This document shows positions 34,116-36,996 of a DNA stretch of 36,996 nucleotides, piece after piece. Every line of letters begins with the position of its first letter. The first letter of the stretch is position 1. The stretch is from Streptomyces jeddahensis (GTDB lineage: Bacteria; Actinomycetota; Actinomycetes; Streptomycetales; Streptomycetaceae). A program made the translations under genes and the position numbers. Under the pieces are notes generated by a model that was not told the origin of the DNA, did not search any database, and saw nothing but the letters and a program-made list of their open reading frames with translations. The stretch is from contig NZ_LOHS01000018.1 of assembly GCF_001642995.1 (NCBI RefSeq), forward strand, positions 1 to 36,996. Direction: 5' to 3'.

Positions 34116-36863
34116 GTGGCTTCCGGATCCGATCGCAACCCGATCATCATTGGCGGCCTTCCCAGCCAGGTCCCGGATTTCGATCCCGAAGAGACCCGGG
34201 AATGGCTCGACTCCCTTGACGCCGCCGTCGACGAGCGGGGCCGTGAGCGCGCCCGCTACCTGATGCTGCGGCTGATCGAGCGCGCCCGCGAGCGGCGCGT
34301 CGCCGTGCCCGAGATGCGCAGCACGGACTACGTCAACACGATCGCCACCAAGGACGAGCCGTTCTTCCCCGGCAACGAGGAGATCGAGCGCCGGATCCTG
34401 AACGCGACCCGCTGGAACGCGGCCGTGATGGTGTCGCGCGCCCAGCGCCCCGGCATCGGTGTCGGCGGCCACATCGCCACGTTCGCCTCCTCGGCGTCGC
34501 TGTACGACGTGGGCTTCAACCACTTCTTCCGCGGCAAGGACGAGGGCGACGGCGGCGACCAGGTGTTCTTCCAGGGGCACGCGTCGCCTGGCATCTACGC
34601 GCGCGCGTACCTGCTCGACCGCCTCTCCGAGCAGCGGCTCGACGCGTTCCGCCAGGAGAAGTCGAAGGCTCCGTACGGCCTGTCGTCGTACCCGCATCCG
34701 CGGCTGATGCCGGACTTCTGGGAGTTCCCGACGGTTTCCATGGGCCTCGGCCCGATCAGCGCGATCTACCAGGCGCGGATGAACCGCTACATGGAGGCGC
34801 GCGGCATCGCCGACACGTCGAAGTCGCACGTGTGGGCGTTCCTCGGCGACGGCGAGATGGACGAGCCCGAGTCGCTCGGCCAGCTGTCCATCGCCGCGCG
34901 GGAGGGCCTGGACAACCTGACGTTCGTCGTCAACTGCAACCTGCAGCGCCTCGACGGCCCGGTCCGCGGCAACGGCAAGATCATCCAGGAGCTGGAGTCG
35001 ATCTTCCGGGGTGCCGGCTGGAACGTCATCAAGCTGATCTGGGACCGCTCCTGGGACCCGCTGCTCGCGCAGGACCGGGACGGTGTGCTGGTCAACAAGA
35101 TGAACACCACGCCGGACGGCCAGTTCCAGACCTACGCGACCGAGACCGGCGCGTACATCCGCCAGCACTTCTTCGGCGGCGACCACCGGCTGCGCGCGAT
35201 GGTCGAGAACATGACCGACCAGCAGATCCTGCACCTGGGCCGCGGCGGTCACGACCACCGGAAGATTTTCGCGGCGTACTCGGCGGCCCGCGCCCACAAG
35301 GGCCAGCCGACGGTGATCCTCGCCAAGACCATCAAGGGCTGGACGCTCGGCCCGAACTTCGAGGGCCGCAACGCCACCCACCAGATGAAGAAGCTGACGG
35401 TCGACGACCTGAAGCGCTTCCGCGACCGGCTGCACCTGCCGATCTCCGACAAGCAGCTCGAGGACGGCGCGCCGCCGTACTACCACCCGGGCCGCGACTC
35501 GGAGGAGATTCAGTACATGCACGACCGCCGCAAGGGTCTGGGCGGTTACGTGCCGACCCGGGTGGTGCGGTCGAAGCCGCTGGCCCTCCCCGAGGACAAG
35601 ACGTACGCGAGCGTGAAGAAGGGCACCGGTCAGCAGTCGATCGCCACGACCATGGCCTTCGTCCGGCTGCTGAAGGACCTCATGCGGGACAAGGAGATCG
35701 GCAAGCGGTTCGTGCTGATCGCGCCCGACGAGTACCGCACCTTCGGCATGGACTCGTTCTTCCCGAGCGCGAAGATCTACAACCCGCTCGGCCAGCAGTA
35801 CGAGGCCGTGGACCGCGATCTGCTCCTCGCGTACAAGGAGTCGCCGACCGGGCAGATGCTGCACGACGGCATTTCGGAGGCGGGCTGCACGGCGTCGCTG
35901 ATCGCCGCGGGCTCGGCCTACGCGACTCACGGCGAGCCGCTCATCCCGGTCTACGTCTTCTACTCGATGTTCGGTTTCCAGCGGACCGGCGACCAGTTCT
36001 GGCAGATGGCCGACCAGCTGGCGCGCGGTTTCGTCCTGGGCGCGACCGCCGGACGCACGACGCTGACCGGTGAGGGTCTGCAGCACGCGGACGGCCACTC
36101 GCAGCTGCTTGCGTCGACGAACCCGGGCTGCGTCGCGTACGACCCGGCCTTCGGCTTCGAGATCGCGCACATCGTCAAGGACGGCCTGCGCCGCATGTAC
36201 GGGTCGTCGGAGGAGCACCCGCACGGCGAGGACGTCTTCTACTACCTCACCGTCTACAACGAGCCGATCCAGCACCCGGCCGAGCCCGCGAACGTGGACG
36301 TCGAGGGCATCCTGAAGGGCATCTACCGCTACAAGGCGGGCGAGCAGGGCGAGCTGCCCGCCCAGATCCTCGCCTCGGGCGTGGCGGTGCCGTGGGCGGT
36401 CGAGGCGCAGCAGATCCTGGCCTCGGAGTGGAACGTCCGGGCGGACGTCTGGTCGGCGACCTCCTGGAACGAGCTGCGCCGCGAGGCCGTGGACGTGGAG
36501 CGGTACAACCTGCTGCACCCGGAGGAGGAGCAGCGTGTCCCGTACGTGACGCAGAAGCTCTCCGGCTCCGAGGGTCCGTTCGTGGCCGTTTCCGACTGGA
36601 TGCGGTCGGTTCCGGACCAGATCTCGCGGTGGGTGCCGGGCACGTACCAGTCGCTGGGCGCGGATGGCTTCGGCTTCGCCGACACGCGTGGTGCGGCGCG
36701 GCGGTTCTTCCACATCGACGCGCAGTCGATCGTGGTTGCGGTGCTGACCGAGCTCGCCAATGCGGGGAAGATCGACCGCTCTGTGCTGAAGCAGGCGATC
36801 GACCGGTATCAGCTGCTCGATGTGGCGGCGGCCGATCCGGGCGCGGCGGGGGGCGACGCGTAG
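34116..36863 (+). CDS. aceE: Pyruvate dehydrogenase E1 component, homodimeric type
   Basis: A 915-aa thiamine-diphosphate enzyme that decarboxylates pyruvate and passes the acetyl group to the lipoyl E2 of the pyruvate dehydrogenase complex. The ThDP/Mg2+ motif [14 protein letters not shown] begins at residue 244 and ends with [12 protein letters not shown]. The N-terminal [10 protein letters not shown] and [19 protein letters not shown] second-domain regions (here [17 protein letters not shown]) are family-typical. Length and order match the AceE type, not the E1 alpha/beta type. The GTG at 34116 is preceded by AAGGAA. A hairpin at 36886-36920 terminates it, and no E2 or E3 gene follows in the window, as expected where aceE stands alone in actinobacteria. 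Confidence 0.96.
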   Translation: MASGSDRNPIIIGGLPSQVPDFDPEETREWLDSLDAAVDERGRERARYLMLRLIERARERRVAVPEMRSTDYVNTIATKDEPFFPGNEEIERRILNATRWNAAVMVSRAQRPGIGVGGHIATFASSASLYDVGFNHFFRGKDEGDGGDQVFFQGHASPGIYARAYLLDRLSEQRLDAFRQEKSKAPYGLSSYPHPRLMPDFWEFPTVSMGLGPISAIYQARMNRYMEARGIADTSKSHVWAFLGDGEMDEPESLGQLSIAAREGLDNLTFVVNCNLQRLDGPVRGNGKIIQELESIFRGAGWNVIKLIWDRSWDPLLAQDRDGVLVNKMNTTPDGQFQTYATETGAYIRQHFFGGDHRLRAMVENMTDQQILHLGRGGHDHRKIFAAYSAARAHKGQPTVILAKTIKGWTLGPNFEGRNATHQMKKLTVDDLKRFRDRLHLPISDKQLEDGAPPYYHPGRDSEEIQYMHDRRKGLGGYVPTRVVRSKPLALPEDKTYASVKKGTGQQSIATTMAFVRLLKDLMRDKEIGKRFVLIAPDEYRTFGMDSFFPSAKIYNPLGQQYEAVDRDLLLAYKESPTGQMLHDGISEAGCTASLIAAGSAYATHGEPLIPVYVFYSMFGFQRTGDQFWQMADQLARGFVLGATAGRTTLTGEGLQHADGHSQLLASTNPGCVAYDPAFGFEIAHIVKDGLRRMYGSSEEHPHGEDVFYYLTVYNEPIQHPAEPANVDVEGILKGIYRYKAGEQGELPAQILASGVAVPWAVEAQQILASEWNVRADVWSATSWNELRREAVDVERYNLLHPEEEQRVPYVTQKLSGSEGPFVAVSDWMRSVPDQISRWVPGTYQSLGADGFGFADTRGAARRFFHIDAQSIVVAVLTELANAGKIDRSVLKQAIDRYQLLDVAAADPGAAGGDA

Positions 36864-36885
36864 CGGGTCGCGGCGCATAGCAGGT

Positions 36886-36920
36886 CGAAGGGCGGCGGGC
36901 CGCGGGTCCGCCGCCCTTCG
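36886..36920 (+). terminator. Terminator of aceE
   Basis: CGAAGGGCGGCGG and CCGCCGCCCTTCG form a perfect 13-bp stem with a 9-nt loop 22 nt after the aceE stop. Confidence 0.88.
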
Positions 36921-36968
36921 GCGTCGCTGCGGCGAGGGCTCTTTCCCCCACCCCGCCCCTTCCCGTAA

Positions 36969-36989
36969 CCAGGGGGCTCCGCCCCCTGG
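36969..36989. repeat. CCAGGGGG-CTCCG-CCCCCTGG hairpin at the right edge
   Basis: A perfect 8-bp inverted repeat with 5-nt loop at the window end. I recall this sequence as a common intergenic repeat of streptomycetes. Confidence 0.65.
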
Positions 36990-36996
36990 ACCTTCG

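Noticed and set aside
33831..36878. 1015-aa minus-strand open frame opposite aceE
   Set aside because: It is antisense to a certain gene, has Arg/Val/Leu-rich arbitrary composition and no family motif; long mirror frames are normal in such GC-rich DNA.

Overview
The window is about 37 kb of very GC-rich chromosomal DNA with actinobacterial, almost certainly Streptomyces, character. The signs are G/C-saturated third codon positions, frequent GTG and TTG starts, several genes with no Shine-Dalgarno sequence but a -10 box 6-9 nt before the start, a homodimeric-type pyruvate dehydrogenase E1 (AceE) beside a DUF3052 gene, and streptomycete-type intergenic hairpin repeats. The gene content looks like chromosomal core or near-core DNA. 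There is no plasmid, phage or CRISPR array; the only mobile-element trace is a short transposase remnant.

Layout. (1) 0.2-2.1 kb: a coupled pair of unknown proteins sharing an FVDSP motif, an 8-bp tandem-repeat array in their upstream region, and a divergent GNAT acetyltransferase. (2) 2.2-5.5 kb: a DHA2-type drug exporter with a MarR-like domain fused to its C-terminus, divergent from a membrane-anchored peptidoglycan-binding protein. (3) 5.5-8.8 kb: an IS5-type transposase remnant, adenosine deaminase, a HAD phosphatase, and a UPF0016 metal exporter preceded by a yybP-ykoY manganese riboswitch. (4) 9.0-14.3 kb: a secreted HNH nuclease, a PhoD-like phosphoesterase, a large FAD/NAD(P)-binding protein and a DoxX protein. 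(5) 14.4-18.8 kb: small genes (DUF2277, FBP zinc finger, a 58-aa protein, an orphan LuxR regulator, a VOC protein, a TetR-DoxX operon with a double palindrome) and tRNA-Val(UAC). (6) 19.0-22.7 kb: a long coiled-coil membrane protein, a DUF4383 membrane protein, an FmdB zinc ribbon and an O-methyltransferase.

(7) 22.8-32.4 kb is the most distinctive region, a Ter (tellurium-resistance-type) stress cluster. A tightly coupled operon encodes a CitE/HpcH-like lyase, an 818-aa protein carrying two phosphoribosyltransferase-like regions around a TRSP region, and a HAD hydrolase. Such enzymes are usually interpreted as a biosynthetic module for an unknown nucleoside-like metabolite. Around it lie a divergent TerD with a long Pro/Ala/Tyr tail, a TerA-like protein, a TerC/DUF475 membrane protein and two tandem 191-aa TerD proteins. 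(8) 32.5-36.9 kb: a peroxiredoxin, the DUF3052 protein and AceE, which ends at a strong hairpin.

Working together: the Ter proteins are thought to form a Ca2+-binding membrane-associated stress complex, and the neighbouring peroxiredoxin fits an envelope/oxidative-stress theme. The Mn riboswitch/exporter, secreted nuclease and phosphoesterase may reflect metal and phosphate handling, but that is inference. The window is also rich in perfect short tandem duplications (8-30 bp units), both between genes and inside low-complexity coding tails.
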